64,000 nucleotides of DNA from Clitoria ternatea (lineage: Eukaryota; Streptophyta; Magnoliopsida; Fabales; Fabaceae), in NCBI GenBank assembly GCA_037962975.1, contig CM075675.1:32614501-32678500 (forward strand), read 5' to 3'. Numbering within the stretch: the stretch's first letter is position 1; every line of letters starts with the position of its first letter. The notes under the pieces were generated by a model. The model saw nothing but the letters and a program-made list of their open reading frames with translations, was not told the origin of the DNA and searched no databases. This document shows positions 9,490 through 23,200 of this stretch, in pieces. A program made the translations under genes and the position numbers.

Positions 9490-11480
9490 TGAGCCAGCCA
9501 AGGCTATACCACCAAAAGTTATACAATGTGTGTGATACACACACAAAGCCTCCAACTCATGTTTGGTGACTTCTCACCAATTTACCATCACGATCCAAAC
9601 CCACTGAAAAGATAACCACATAATAGGGGTGAACATATTATATATTAAATAACAGCTATTGAATCGGATTTTAACCTATCCAATTCTACATCATACATCA
9701 GTATATCATTATTCTAATCACCAATTTATCATCGCGATCCAAACCCACTGAAAAGATAACCACATAATAGGGGTGAACATATTGTATATTAAATAACAGC
9801 TATTGAATTGGATTTTAACATATCCAATTCTACATCATACATCAGTATATCATTATTATAATCATAAATCACTGTCATCTATCATAATTCACATCCCAAT
9901 ATATATTTCATATATCAATCATAACACATAAGCTATCCAAAGCTTTAACATACTCAAATACTATATGTCAATGCATATGCATGCGAATCTGACTAACACA
10001 AATGGGATTCAACTACAGATTTCATATCGGCCTTATTTCTTTAGCCTTTCCCCCGTGATACCGATCACTCAGTGACGTCTCGAGACTTAACTCTAGTTTC
10101 ATTGGTAATCACGAGCTCTCACAGAACCTAGCCTAAGAATCTATAGGATTGAAATCACCATTATAAGGTTCTTGACCTTCCCCGGGTAACCCTTTCCATC
10201 GATGCTATATTATGTCATTCAAACATTATTTTATCATTTCAATTCCTCATTTAAGCTATCCAAAGCCTAACTAGTGCAATCAAATGCATCAAACATTATA
10301 ATTTCCTTAAATTAGCAACCAAGCTAAAGTTTAAGTTTTTGTCATAGCAATCCAATGCCACACAATGCAATAAAACATCACACCACATCATATGAAAGGA
10401 TCAAACTTATCAAAAACTCATCAAATCTCATAATAACACAACAAAAATAGGTACAATGCCAAACAAATATTAATCAAACAATTCACATTATCATTAATAA
10501 TATCAAATTCTCATAAATATCATTATCCAGTCAATTATGAACATGCAAATATACTCATATCCGTCCATAATCTATACATTTAAAATATAAATGTTCTCCC
10601 TACCTATAATTTGACGATTCCAGAAATTCTCAAAACTTTTCGATCACCAACACGAAACCTCAATAATTCCTAAAACTATCAATATTTATTTTTAATATCT
10701 AGACATTACCATAAACACATTTTTTGAAGTTAAATCGAGGCATTGGGTTTTTGAAACTCACTAGAACAAAAGGAAAATCAAAACCCCAAAGTGCCAAGGC
10801 TGCCCAACAATGTAAAATTACTTCTAAACCACCTAAAGTCACGGGGACAACATTGTAAATACCTAAATTTGCGGAATTGGAAGCAAGAAAGTAAGAGGTA
10901 CCTTTGGAGCTTACTGAAACGAAGGAAATCAAGAAATCCCCCGAACCAAGAAAACAGCTCTAAACAACTCTAAATTCACGAAATTGAAGAAATTACGAAG
11001 TGGGGTTTAAAGTTCTAACAAAACCCGAGAGTGGGGTTATGGAGCTCACCTTACAAATTGGAAAATTAAAGAAATCCAAGCTTTTACAATGGCTACCACG
11101 AGAAGAGGAAGAGAAATGACACATAAATCTTGCTTCAATTTGATGAATTAAGAAGTAGAAGAAAGGGAATGCAGTGATGGTGCCGCAGGAGAGAAAAGGA
11201 ACGAAGTGCCAAGCCTTTCCTTGCATGCACAAGGGAACACGATGAATTGAGAGAGAAAGAATGAAATTGTAAATTGAAAGTTAATGTGAGTAGGGGTATT
11301 TTGGTCCATTCACGCGTCTAGTAAATTTTTTAAATCAACCGGGTAACCATGGTAACCTAAAACTTATCCAGGTAAATTCTAAAAATTATCTCAATCGCTT
11401 AAAAATAATTTAACACACTTAATTTAATTATTTGGTCAATATAAATTACCTAATAATTAAATTCAAGATGTTAACAAATA
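9490..11480 (-). mobile_element. Gypsy-type LTR in minus orientation, outer end uncertain
   Basis: Starts directly next to the primer-binding site at 9475. The body has AT-rich sequence, a GC-richer stretch (10030-10200) and scattered short frames without recognisable domains, as in long chromovirus-type LTRs. A 144-bp tandem duplication sits inside it. I could not fix the outer boundary; 11480 is a guess from composition. Confidence 0.45.
9576..9863 (+). repeat. Tandem duplication, two 144-bp units
   Basis: Units at 9576-9719 and 9720-9863 share CGATCCAAACCCACTGAAAA and nearly all surrounding bases, with only a few substitutions. The duplication looks recent. Confidence 0.93.
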
Positions 11481-11500
11481 TATAGTATAATTATTTATAC

Positions 11501-11506
<6 letters not shown>

Positions 11507-11532
<26 letters not shown>
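11507..11532. repeat. (AT)n microsatellite
   Basis: Alternating AT run of about 26 bases in AT-rich sequence. The flanking stretch 11480-12300 holds no recognisable gene. Confidence 0.9.
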
Positions 11533-12303
11533 AACACACAATATGTTTTAAAAATTTGGAACGATATTATAGAAATGAGATAATATACATTAATAACTAC
11601 AAGTGAATTTAAATATAATTAAGTCATCAATAACTATATTGTTTAGAAAAAAGTATAAGAAAATATTTACTCAAATTAATTAATGAAAACGGTAGCCATA
11701 ATAAGAAGTTTTGTATTATAATAAAAAGATTTGTCACCCACACATCGTACCTATTTATAAAATAAGTAATAACTTATATAAATAATATTTATAATTTATT
11801 GATCATGACTAAATTGATGTATTATTTATTTACAATAAATAATTTCTTAACCACATAAATTATTTTAATTTGTTTGAAAATAGATATAATAAATTATTTT
11901 TATGAAAAAATTGCATAATATTGAATTAATGATTCTAAAAATTATATTATTAGATAAATTTATCTAAAAATATCAAAATAATTATTTGGTAATATATAAA
12001 TTAAAATAAGAAATTTTCAAATTTAAAAGTATTTAGGATTTTAAATTATGAATCTCATTTTCACAAATTTTATTATATCATCCCATTAACTTAACATACA
12101 TATTTATTGGCTCCGCAGCATGCGTTAACAGCTTATAGTAAACATATCGACACTAGTCACCTTTCTAGGTTGGGACTCATGGCTTGTTTGGTTAAAAGTT
12201 GGGGTTAAAAAATCCTACAGTCAAACAAAGTTTTGACTATCTCGAACGACGTGAATGATTAATATTAACTTTTAGATTTTTCCATTTTCATGACCTCATT
12301 TCC

Positions 12304-13406
12304 CTAATTGCATACCAAACGAACACTTAGGCCTCCCGCGTGCACTTTTGATTCTTTTCCAGACTGGCGTTTCTTCTTCTTCTTCGAGCCCTTAGCATTA
12401 ACCATAAGATTAAGATGACCAATATTTTCTTCTGGGATGCTGAACACACTCACCGAAGTACACTTTGCCAACACATTATTCACCTTCTTTGTGCCTAGGT
12501 TATCAGTCGTCATTCATCTCTTTCTCGGTTGAAACAAAAAAACAAAAAGAGAAGTGTTAAAAAAATAGTCAAACTGAAGTAGGCATCTTGAAGCCTTGCA
12601 TCCCCTAAGAGAGTCCTATATCGAATTTTGATGAACTTGGACACACCACCTAAGCCATCAATCACCTTTTGGGACTTCTCTGATAAGTCTAACCTCTTTA
12701 TGGTATAAGCATTTCCACTCAATAGGAAATGCTCATAGGTCCAGCCAATGTAGAACCTCTTTGAAAAATGGTTCTCCCATAACACTAGTCTTCCTTCCTT
12801 TACCACTATCTTCACAAAGGCATTCTTAAAGCTCACCTTGTTCGTCTTGGTAGATTCCGTGTATGATTTAAGGTTCACTATGTTGCTAAGGCAATGTAGG
12901 TTCATGAAGCTTGGCCGGCCTCTAGGTTTCCCTCTTCATATAAAACCCTAGCACAATGAAAAAAAAACATTACCGCCATCGAGGTAAACTCGAAGTACTG
13001 CTATGGCACTTCAAGAGCCATCACCAAACCTCGGACAATTGGAAGTAATTGGCTAGAGGGAAACGTCATAGAATCTTAGAAATCTCATCTCGAACTCATT
13101 GAAGGGGAATTCCATGCCAACCATGGCGAAAACCATCTCGTACATAAACAAATAACAAGATCTAGACATGTGGCAGACCCTATTCATTGTTTGAAGGGAA
13201 ATTATAGTAAAATCATTCTCATGCTTTTCTCTAGCAACCTTAAAGTTTAGAATCTCGACACAGTCTTTTTTTGGGTGTATATAGAAAGCATACCCAATGG
13301 TTTGGCATGAACAGAAAAATATTGGTACTTCACTTTCTCCGTGATCTAGTCTGTACAGTGTGTTATTATATTGGTATTTACAAGGTCCCCTGTGACGGTG
13401 TTCCAT
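12304..13406 (-). pseudogene. Relic of a gypsy-type transposon protein
   Basis: Three minus-strand pieces (13406-13053, 12905-12510, 12513-12304) read in order like one decayed gene. The first contains CHMSRSCYLFMYEMVFAMVGMEFPFNEFEMRFLRF, split here only for description as SRSCYLFMYEMVF and EFPFNEFEMRFLRF. It resembles the start of the 'putative gypsy type transposon' domain, where a PFxxFxxxxL segment is followed by a HPNSW-like motif. The second piece (FKNAFVKIV, RFYIGWTYEH) fits the later part of the same domain. Stops and frame changes lie between the pieces. Recognition is by motif shape only, and the function of the family is unclear. Confidence 0.4.
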
Positions 13407-13839
13407 GGACTTATTCTAGAGTGGCCTTTAGACGCCATGGGAATTATTGTATGTTGGAAGAAAAGAACGGAGTTGTAAAATTCTACATCATTAGCATGAT
13501 AAAGTTCAGCACTCAATCCGGTATCATTTTCAAAGAAAGAATTATCAGTTAGTCAAGCTTACATTCGCCTATTGAGTCAGATGAAGAAAATTGATCAAAG
13601 AGATACCAGACCAATGCCTCCCCAGATAACTGCTTCACTTGGTAGGGTCACTTTGGTAAGGCAGCTAGAAATCCTCTGGTATCTTGGTTTTGGTAAAATC
13701 GATGTAGTTTCATTTGTGACACTCATGGCTTTCATCGGGATAACACAGATGACCATGACTATGGCTCAAATAGTATTTCCACTTACTTGTCGTCTGTGTG
13801 GTCATCTCTCATATCTTGGTTCTATCTAATTAAAAAGGA

Positions 13840-14980
13840 TAAATGACTAAAAAAGTTTAGAAATGGAGACAGGATAAAATGGTACCTTTAGAGTTGACTC
13901 GCATTATTTATTCTATACACACCAGGGAAACAAGCAAATTCACATTGGTAAGATGATATCACTTGAACTGATATCGGAGTAGAGTAACAGTAAAGGTTGA
14001 AAGTGAGAAATTTGTATAAGTGATCCTTTATTTATAGTTGAGGGCTAGGGGTGGAGGGGTGCAAAATTGTTCTACGCATTAATGATAAGGTACAGTCGTG
14101 TCATTTTGTATATCAAATGACGGCTGTATGGAAACTGAAATGATAGGGTGATTTAGTAAATGCCATGTGTCCTTGACAACATTTGACTATATAAGAGTGG
14201 TCACACCACCACAAGAAAAAACCTACACTAGTACCAATTCTCAAAGATAAAATGTCACATCAGTATAGCAAAATTTTCAAAGGCACAGTCATATCAACCC
14301 ATTGAAGTAACTTTCAAGTCACTTCAACAGGTTGGGAGACAAATGATTTGGGTTGGATACCAACCCAGATTTTTGAATAACATACCCGTGTGTAGCGTAG
14401 ACATATCTGGTATGTCTTGACATAGAAACCATACAACAATCTGATATGATGTGCACCCATGCAAGACAGTCCTTCATGAAGCCCTTATAGCAAGATCAAA
14501 TTAATCCAGTGTCGAGTAGAGGTTGTGAGTAAGCTGGGGTATACCAGCCAAAGACTTGCAAAGGTGTCAGGATTGTCTATTTCATGTCAATTTTCCCCAT
14601 CCTTTATGGAAAAGCACTAACACTAGGTACGACCAAGATGATCCTTGCCTAACCTTTTATAAATACCATTTATTTATTATAGTTAAGGTACGTTCACCAA
14701 CCCATCGCTCGAGCTCTAATATTGTTTATCCGGTATTGACTTGAGCTTTAAAGTGTCTTTGTAGGTAATACCTTATTTCGCTTCACAAAGTAAAATACTA
14801 GTGATTATTGGACTTAATCACATCAATATCTTAAGATCCCAACTAGATTCAAGGATATAATACCAGATTCCCATTGGACCGATATAATATATGAACTTGC
14901 ATAACCGGTATATATACTAAAGTTTGTCCTCTCATACCAGACAGAACAATATCTATTATACTAACAATGGATTCCCCTAG
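13840..14980 (-). mobile_element. Possible LTR upstream of the gypsy-type relic
   Basis: On the minus strand this stretch has a TATA box (TATAAATA, complement of 14031-14038) followed by a pyrimidine-rich leader, and ACCAG/CGGTAT-type short repeats. It lies directly upstream of the relic at 12304-13406, so it may be its 5' LTR. Both ends are uncertain and no primer site was found. Confidence 0.3.
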
Positions 14981-15473
14981 GGACACCACAATGACACTTC
15001 AATTTTAAATCAAAATTACAAAATACATAGCACTTATGAACCCATGATTTATCAACACCCAGACAAATGAGACTACCACTACACCAACTTTCTCAATTAA
15101 CATATATGTATATTCTTTGAATGATATATTGATTAAATGATAGATGTGAAATTTTGAATTAAATGATAGAACAATTTAAATTAAAGTAAAATCTCAAATT
15201 CGTCTCAAACGCATGTATGATTTATAATCCCTAATGCAACTGACTCGATTATCAAGTTGATCCCTACCATTAACTATTGTTGGATGACGTTGGTTAGAGT
15301 ATCACATGGCACGCTAAATGCCATGTAAGTTGCCATGTGTCAACCACATAGCCATATTTTATGCTGACGTAGACATTTTTAGATCTTCAATGATGAAATA
15401 CATCAATTTAGTCCTTAATGTAAGAATATTACATTAATTTGGTCTCTAATGTATAGAATAGTACATTAAGTTG
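14981..15473. other. Host or old-repeat flank of the solo LTR, no gene
   Basis: AT-rich sequence with GCCATGTGTCAACCAC-like phrases. Similar phrases (CCTTAATGTATAG) reappear right of the solo LTR near 17340, so the LTR probably inserted into one older repeat. Confidence 0.4.
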
Positions 15474-15761
15474 TGTGTTTATATGTTGAAACAGGTTATG
15501 ATAATGACAAACAAGAGCACAAGCATGGATAAAAATTAAAGACTTAAGTACTATGTCAACCATATACAAGAACATAATTTTAATATGTTTGCTACTATGA
15601 AATTTGATAAATATCAAGGACATGTGTCAAAGCATTTACAAAGGGCTAAAGTAATTGTAAAATGTTCATCAAAATGCCAAAGGACTAAAGGAATCAAGCC
15701 ATAAGCAATCACATCTCAAAAAGGGTTAAACAAAGCATGAAAAGTCACCAATCAGCCCTAT

Positions 15762-16340
15762 GAATTGATTCAATGATGGTGTGAATTGATTCACACATGA
15801 AGAAATGTCCAGGATTTAGTTTTTGATGCCCTGAATCAATTCAGAGCCCACCTGAATTGATTCATACGTCTGTCACTTGCCAAAATCACATGGAAATCAA
15901 GCCTAAATCGATTCATCAAGTTTTTGAATGGATTCACACGTTCTAAATCAGCCTTGAATCTATTCATGCGTTTTGGAAGCTCAAAATTTGCAATTCAGGA
16001 AGCTTCGAATCAATTTGAGGAGATTTTGAATCTATTCATGCGTTGGAAAATTGAATTATTTGAAGGCACAGTGCAATGAATCAATTCATGGGAATTCTGA
16101 ATCTATTCAAATTAAGTTTGAATCTATTCATGCGTTTGAATTATTTGAAGGCATAGTGCAATGAATCAATTCATGGGAATTCCGAATCTATTCAAACTCA
16201 AGATGAATTAATTCATACGCTTCATTGGACAGTAAACAAAGGCCTTGAATCAATTCATGAGATTGATGAATCTATTCATGGAGCATGACAACTCAGAAAT
16301 ACACCTAATGAATTAATTTATTTACAAAATGAATATATTC
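15762..16340 (+). repeat. Phased palindrome array with altered core (GAATYRATTC)
   Basis: Nineteen copies of GAATTGATTC, GAATCAATTC, GAATCTATTC or close variants start at 15762, 15783, 15833, 15854, 15905, 15926, 15956, 16007, 16028, 16078, 16099, 16120, 16163, 16184, 16205, 16247, 16268, 16310 and 16331. Intervals are 21, 30, 42-43 or 50-51 bp. Many copies are followed by ATGCG or ATGG. The array lies upstream of the TATA at 16527, in the position the TAATCGATTA array holds in the other LTRs. Confidence 0.9.
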
Positions 16341-16526
16341 ATTTAGTTCAAATTTTGAATTTCAGAAAGTGGACAGCCTTGCATCGTACCACTAATTTTC
16401 CACATCGCATTATGAATTCAATCATGGTCCACTAAGTAGACAAACAGGAAATGCTCCATAATTCCACTACGCCAATTATGACTCAAAAAGGAATTAAATA
16501 AGAAACGTACCATGCCTCCTGAAGCC

Positions 16527-16534
16527 TATAAATA
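16527..16534 (+). promoter_or_regulatory. TATA box of the solo LTR
   Basis: TATAAATA followed by a purine-rich leader, homologous in position to 6719-6726. Confidence 0.65.
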
Positions 16535-17461
16535 GCGAGCAAGGTTGGAGAAGCAAAGAACATCAAGCAGAACAACGAAAATCCTTCTGCCTTCTTCTTC
16601 ATTTCTCTTAAGCAAGCAGCTCTCTTTAAATTCTTTTATTTGCATATATTTTGAGAGTTAATTAGAGAGAAAATATTTTGAATGCTAAAATTTATATATC
16701 CACTCTATTGGAGAGTTACTCTTGTGAAATCATTTACCAAATTCTGAGAGTTTTTAGGTTGGGTTTCAACCTTAGTTATTGAGAGATTGTGAGATTGAGT
16801 GGGTTACCCTTTTGCTTGTGAGGATGAAGTTCTTGAGTGTGGGACACTAAGAAGCTATAATTTCTTAAAGCTTTATATCTCAAATCTTCAATAGTGGAAT
16901 CCTTCAAGTGGTTTGCTTGAAGGCGAGACGTACACCGGTATGGTGGAACTCGTATATCGGTTTGCAATTCTTCCTTCCCTAAACTCCATTATAATTGCTT
17001 GCTAATTTAATTGTGCTCTAAATTTGTTTGTGAAAAATCGTTTTAGTTAAAACCTTGATTATATTCTTGTTGAACTTTATTATTGCTCACTAAGTGTTTA
17101 ATAAATTACTGTGATTAATTTAATTTTATTATTACTTGTTATTATCATCTATTTTATTAATCACTTTATTAATTGCAAAAGAGTTATATTCAAAAGCATT
17201 CCAAAGTAAAATTTTTAATACTCAATTCACCTCCCCTCTTGAGTAATTAAGGCCACTTGGTTAACAAGTCGGTCATTGCATCATATTAAAAAATCTATCA
17301 TATTGGCCCTTAATCGATTGGAATTATATGAAAGAAGTCCTTAATGTATAGTAGTCACACCATATTAATTCATAATTCAAGCTTTTGAAACTAATGGGCA
17401 TTACTCTTTTTCTCCAACTATCCAATGGCTTCTTAAGACTTGGCAAACCATCATATAAAAA

Positions 17462-17647
17462 CTTTGGAGGTATTTGGAGATCACATTTACCTAAGAACAT
17501 TAAGTTTTTTCTGTGGCAAGCTTGTTGAGATGCAATTCCATCAAATGAGTTTCATTTAAAATGTCACCTTCGAGTCAATGATACTTGTCTAAGATATGGG
17601 ATTCACAAGGAAACTCTGCTACATTACCTAACAGATTGTTGTTTCTA
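17462..17647 (+). pseudogene. LINE reverse transcriptase zinc-binding region, relic
   Basis: In one frame this reads FGGIWRSHLPKNIKFFLWQAC, a stop, then DAIPSNEFHLK, CLRYGIHKETLLHYLTDC. This matches the plant LINE C-terminal zf-RVT domain, which typically has IW...PPKIKFFLW and C..CG..ET..HL...C. Cysteine and histidine positions are partly kept. An in-frame TGA and the absence of RT upstream show it is dead. Confidence 0.72.
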
Positions 17648-18130
17648 GATAATTGAATCACTGTTAAAACTAATACTTGGGCACAATCCTTGTGGGAATG
17701 ATCTTATATATTACTTTGATAAACAATATACTTATGGAATGACTATTAGTTGTCTTGCCCAGCCATATTCGTAGGTTGCTCTTCAAAGAGTTGTTTCTGA
17801 GTTCCTTTTGTGAGGAGGTACACTCGATCTCTGGATCTAGAATGAAGTTGGGATCGGCGCTCCTGGTCCTTCGCATAAAAGTACCTGCAAAACATAGATA
17901 AAAACAGACCAAGCGTAACATTTATTTTTATTTAAAAATTTATAAAAGAAATAAATTTTAAAAGAAAAATAAGCTAAAACAAATAGAAAAATGAACTAAA
18001 TAAAATTAAATTAAAAAGGAAACAAGAAAAATAAAATAAATAAAAATTAAAAATAATAATAATAAAGAAAACCAGTAAAGGTATCTACTCTAAAAACAAT
18101 CAAAATTGCTGAATATTAAGGGGAGACACA
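17648..18130. other. No gene seen; likely 5' internal region of the Athila-like element
   Basis: A-rich stretch (17920-18080) next to the primer site at 18131. It would be untranslated leader of the minus-strand element. No gag is visible in it. Confidence 0.35.
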
Positions 18131-18149
18131 GTCCTCGGTAATGGCGCCA
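18131..18149 (-). other. tRNA-Asp-like primer-binding site
   Basis: The complement begins TGGCGCCATTACCGAGGAC, close to the TGGCGCCGTTGCCGGGGA type used by Athila-clade gypsy elements. Confidence 0.6.
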
Positions 18150-20262
18150 AAAACTTAACAGGCCCGTAAGCGCACGGGTGTGTCACGTAATACAAAGAAT
18201 ATTGTCTCCACGGGGACTGTGTTCTCAAATACTCAATTTTAATTCTAATTATCTAGACAGAACAATCAGAGTTGTTTTGCTCAAAAAATTTAAAAAGAAA
18301 ATTAAACAAAAACGCAATAGAGAAGTTCATTGAGGGAAAAAGATCAATTAAACACACCTTAGGATCTTAAAGTAGTGAATTTCTCTTTATTGATGTTTAA
18401 AGATTTTGTTTGATTTCTTACTATCATATACACTAGGAAATATTTTTTAAAATTATTAGTTTTTTCTTCTCAGAGTTCCACTAAAGTACTTTATTTTTAA
18501 AGAACAACGTTTGACTTGAAAACAGAGTCCATTAACGTTTTGTGAAAATTATTAAAGTCCTCAAAAGATTTAGTTACTCTCGTAGTTTTAATCTTAGGTT
18601 CAATTACCTAAATTGATTAAAAAGGTTCACTTCTCAGTTTTTCCTAATTATTTAAAATCACCAAAGCTTATCTCCAGATCATTACATTAAGCAATTGAAG
18701 AAAGTAATGATTTCATTGATAAATCATAGTAAAAAGAAGTACATCAATACATTACAATTCACCCCCTAAATCCCAAGAAAAGAAATCTAGTGATGCAATC
18801 TTCGTGAATCTCTTCCGTTTCTCATTTTGTTTTGCCCTTGAAAATCCTCGAGAAAAGCCTTCCCAAATCTTCCCCCTTGCCTCTACAAAGTGCCTCCGCC
18901 TCTAAGAATGCAAAACCCTTGTATCTAGCCCAACTTTTGGAATTTATACATGAAAAAATATGAAAATAGGGTTTACCTGTCAAAACATGATCCACGCCTG
19001 TGAAGTGTTCTACCAGGCCCTTGTTCCATTTTCTAATAGCTTGATCCATGACCATGGTTTCATCTACCTGGACCACTACAAATCTTCATTTTTTCTATCT
19101 TTTTGGCACGAGATGTTTTGCTATGTAATGTTTTTCAAAACTTGACCACAAATAAGGCCTTCAAACCTAATTTTCCTACAAAACTAGCAAAGAAAGTAGC
19201 AAAAGAGGGAAGGACTATCATTTGGTTAAGTCAAGAAATTAAATAAAAATCTCTTATTTACTAACTTAATCTTTACCTCTCAAATGTATTATTGATTAAC
19301 CAACCAATATCATTTAGGATTACATATTATTTAATTGCATATCAATCGGTTATACACTTAAATAGTTTACTATCACAAGCATCTAAGAAACAAAGAAAAT
19401 TAATTATCTTTAATCAAAACATTAAGAGAAAAAACTCAAAGCTAACATAAAGAAAAAAATTAAATTTTGTAAGTTGATTAGAAAAGGATTAAGCTTTCAT
19501 TATAATGATAATCTTAAACAAAGAAAATAAAACCAAATACACATGACTTTGATTATGCAAGTAAATAATAAAGGATGAAGTTAACTTTACTTCATATTGA
19601 AAAAGAAGATGAAAGAATATTGATTAAGGAAAGAAGGCAAGTCAAGGAAGAACAAAACCTTAAGAAGCTAAAGCAAAGAAATAAAAATATATTGGACTCT
19701 TGGACATGTATTTTATTGTATATCTATTGTGTTCTCCTTACAACTTCAAGTATCAATTTATAGGCAAAGCATTAAAGTATACATTCATATGCTGATCATT
19801 GATGCATTTTTTCAACATTGGTGGCTTATGATTACATAAATTTAAAGGAAAACAATGGCAAATGTCATAATTCCATCTTATATGCAAAATCTGACCCTTT
19901 AGATGTCATAATTGCACCAAACCTTTAACATGAAAGTTATAACTATTTGTATTATTTAGATTTGGCATAAATATCATGTCATTTGAAAATCTATAGCTCG
20001 AGATATGTGTAAATTAGTGAACTGTGTCAATGTCGGTGGGACAGATACTGATTGATTTATTCAAGCTCTATTTCTTCATTATTTTCAGATACATGACGGT
20101 CAAATTTTATCATCATAATATAGACCTTTGTTCTAGCTTTTCATGGACTCCAAGATTAGCCCAATTGGATCACTAAAGCTTAAGTTAAAACCTAAACAAG
20201 GAAAGACACTCAAGATACAATAAAAATATAAAAATTAGAAAATATATTCATAATACCCCAAG
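18150..20262 (-). mobile_element. Athila-like LTR, minus orientation, truncated
   Basis: Follows the primer site on the minus strand. About 1.0 kb of it (19200-20240) matches 32640-33640 in inverted orientation, for example CTCGAGATATGTGTAAATTAG against its complement near 32830. It breaks at about 20262, eighteen bases before another element's primer site. Short frames within it are not genes. Confidence 0.6.
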
Positions 20263-20279
20263 CCGATTTGGATTGAACT

Positions 20280-20291
20280 GCTCTGATACCA
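20280..20291 (-). other. Initiator tRNA-Met primer-binding site
   Basis: The complement reads TGGTATCAGAGC, a full match. The LTR end TGTAACACC (plus strand, 20295) follows after three bases. Almost no internal sequence remains on the other side. Confidence 0.7.
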
Positions 20292-20294
20292 CTT

Positions 20295-23200
20295 TGTAAC
20301 ACCCTCTTATATATACGAAATATATATTCTGGTTGCTTTTAAAAAAAACTTTAGAAAGGTATACAATTTTGTTTATCATTTCTTATCTCGCGTATACAAG
20401 AACATATATGTACCTAATTTCCTTTGAATATTGAAAGTAAAAAAAAATGTCTTTCAATATTTGTCCATAATGACCAAATAAATTTATAGAAATCATAAAT
20501 GATAAAAGATTACAATATTATATCTGAATGATAAGGTTTATCAAAGTTTAACCTTTACCCTGTTACAATTATCCAACTTGATATTGTAATAAGGTAAACT
20601 AAAACTAAATTATACCTCTACTACAACTGCAACCAATCATTTCCTAATCCTTGAACCATAGGGTTTTGGAATTCTACTTTTGTCATGTCTCTTTACTTAT
20701 CCGATTGAGGATGAGGCCACTTTACTATCTTGTAATTACATCTTTTCATCTTGTACTGCTAGCTATATATCATATATCATATATTTTGAACACAAATTCA
20801 ACTAGAAGGAGTGGGAAACAAAATATAATACTTTAGAGATAAGACATAAGCATAAGGGTTTTCACAAACTAATATAACAATATCAGTCATAATCTCACAC
20901 AAAATCAATTATAAATATGGGATTTTCATAAACATAACAATTATAATTTCATTCACAACCACTCACATAGAATGTCACGATCACATGAATGTCATACAAT
21001 GTTTTTAATGCTACTATCTTATTCAGTTTATGCATGTGGGCCCGTAAAATTTTAATTTGCACTGGGTCAACCACTTTACACGGTTCTATAATTTTGGAAT
21101 AAATATCTTTGTGGTGTATGAACAGCTCAACTGGCATGGAAACACTTAGACTGAGAAGCTTTTTATTGTGAAAGTACCTGACACTAGGGAACGACCCTAA
21201 GTCACCTGAAGCACCCTTTCACACCTTCCCTTTCACACCCTCTGATCCCAAGGTTCGCATCTGAACCTCCTCTAATGTATCCTCGATTTTTATAATCCGT
21301 CCCCAGACAACATCACATCTTATTTATCTTTATTGAGTAATGATGCATGAACTACTCACTTATTTAATTGGTTAAGACTTTTAGAAACTCAATTAATAAA
21401 TATTATAATGGTTCACCACATCATTTCAATAAACTGTACATTTTCATAAATTCTCTTCTGAATTTTTGTTATACTGAAATAAATTTAGTACAACTTTCAA
21501 ATTCAAATCTCACCAAAATTTGAGTTTCTAAGCCTTAAATATCTTAAAATTTTATCATAAAAAATCTGACATATTTACATAATCTTTCTCAAATTGAATA
21601 CTAACAAGATTGAGCTGAGAAATCTTAATTATATCAAAATATCCTTTAACTATTACATTGAAAAAAATCAAAATAATTTACTTTAAATTCTAATTTACTG
21701 AAAGAAATTAATTCTTAAAAAAATACTTAAAACTATAAATTTTTCTTTCATTAAAGAATTAACTATCTCAACTTTTTATAAATTAATTTTCATTAAAGAA
21801 TATTAGATTTTATTCTAATTATTAAAAGTAAGTTTGATGAAAATAATTTTTTTTTAAAAATAAAAGACTAAAATAATTATAAAATACTTTTTCTTAGAAT
21901 AAAAACTTAAAGTGTAAGGTAAGAATATTCTTACTGAGTTTTAACTTTCCGTGATGCTTACTGTATGCTCAAACTCCACATTAGAAGATCACTAATCACT
22001 CATCGATCACAACCAAATTTGTCAATCACGATTCAATTATCATCACTCACAATCAAATATTGTCGATCACAATTAAATATCACCAATCATAATCAAATTA
22101 AATATCATTCATAAATATCATAATTTAAAGTTTAATTGTTATTTAAATTATTAAACTTAATTTCAAGTCCTTATAGTCCATTCCTTGCATAGGTCTATGT
22201 AAGTCCATAATAGACCAGTCCTTGCATAGGTTTAGTTTAGTATAGGTCATAATAGTTCAAGTCCTTGCATAGGTGTAGTCCAATTCGTATAGGTTATAAA
22301 AGTCCAAGTCCTTAGATAGGTATTTCAGAGTAAGTTACACAAAATACTTAATTTAAAATTTATTCCTATCCCACTCCCCTTACCTTGAATTGCTACTAAA
22401 AGTGAGTTCGTTTTGCGCCACCGAGTTCTAGAAATATTAATACCAAGTTATTTTAATATAAACATAAGATGAAAATTAAGATTACTATCTAAAACAGAAA
22501 TAGTAAATGGTAGTTATGTATAGTAATAATAAATAGTAAATTTTAAATAATTACTATGAATAGTAACAGTAAATCATAAATAATAATGATAAATAGTAAA
22601 TCGTAAATAGTAACGATAAATTATAAATTATGAATAGTAATATAGATAGTAAATCGTGAATAGTAACGGTTAATAAAAAATCATAAACACTAATAATAAA
22701 TAGTAATTTACTATTCAAAATAGTAACTTAAAATAATATTATATTCAGTATAATAATAAATTTTTAAAATGATATAAAAATAAACCTAAAAAATATAAAA
22801 GAGAGTTATTCTTATCTTATAATTTTGGCAGAATCTTCTTCTATAAAAATTATTTCTGTGTCTTACTCCCACCACTATCTTTCTAACACTACTATATTAA
22901 GAAAATTTATTCTGAAATTATGAAATCCTTCTTTCGATCCTTCGGTATTTATTGGCAGAAATTTCACTGTGTATTCCAGTATTTTATTATAAAAATACTA
23001 TGCAATTTTTGAAATTTTCGTTTCTAGTTATTGTGCAAGTATGAAAATTTCAAAATTGAACAGTAAAATTTCTCGTGAAGACGGCTGAGAATTATAAGGA
23101 GGTATGAATAGTAATTTACGGGGTGTAACAAGAAATTTCTTTTTTTAAATAATTACATTTTTTTATAAATTCTGAAATAATATACTGATCAAAAAATTCT

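Larger units (their letters stand above)
15474..17285 (+). mobile_element. Solo Sirevirus-like LTR, diverged family member
   Basis: Begins TGTGTTTATATGTTGAAACAGG, like the LTR start at 1934 on the other strand. It contains a palindrome array (15762-16340), a TATA box (16527-16534) and the leader phrases GGTTGGGTTTCAACC and TATTGAGAGATTGTGAGATTG shared with the LTRs at the left of the window. It ends near TTCACCTCCCCTCTTGAGTAA and CATTGCA (about 17285). No gag, pol, primer site or polypurine tract flanks it, so it is a solo LTR left by recombination. The 3' limit and target duplication are not certain. Confidence 0.75.

Noticed and set aside
10699..11232. Short frames of 60-79 aa on both strands
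   Set aside because: They lie in LTR sequence, overlap each other and show no family resemblance.
13271..13829. Plus-strand proteins of 85-93 aa
   Set aside because: One is antisense to the gypsy-type relic and the other sits in its decayed upstream region; neither has a recognisable domain.
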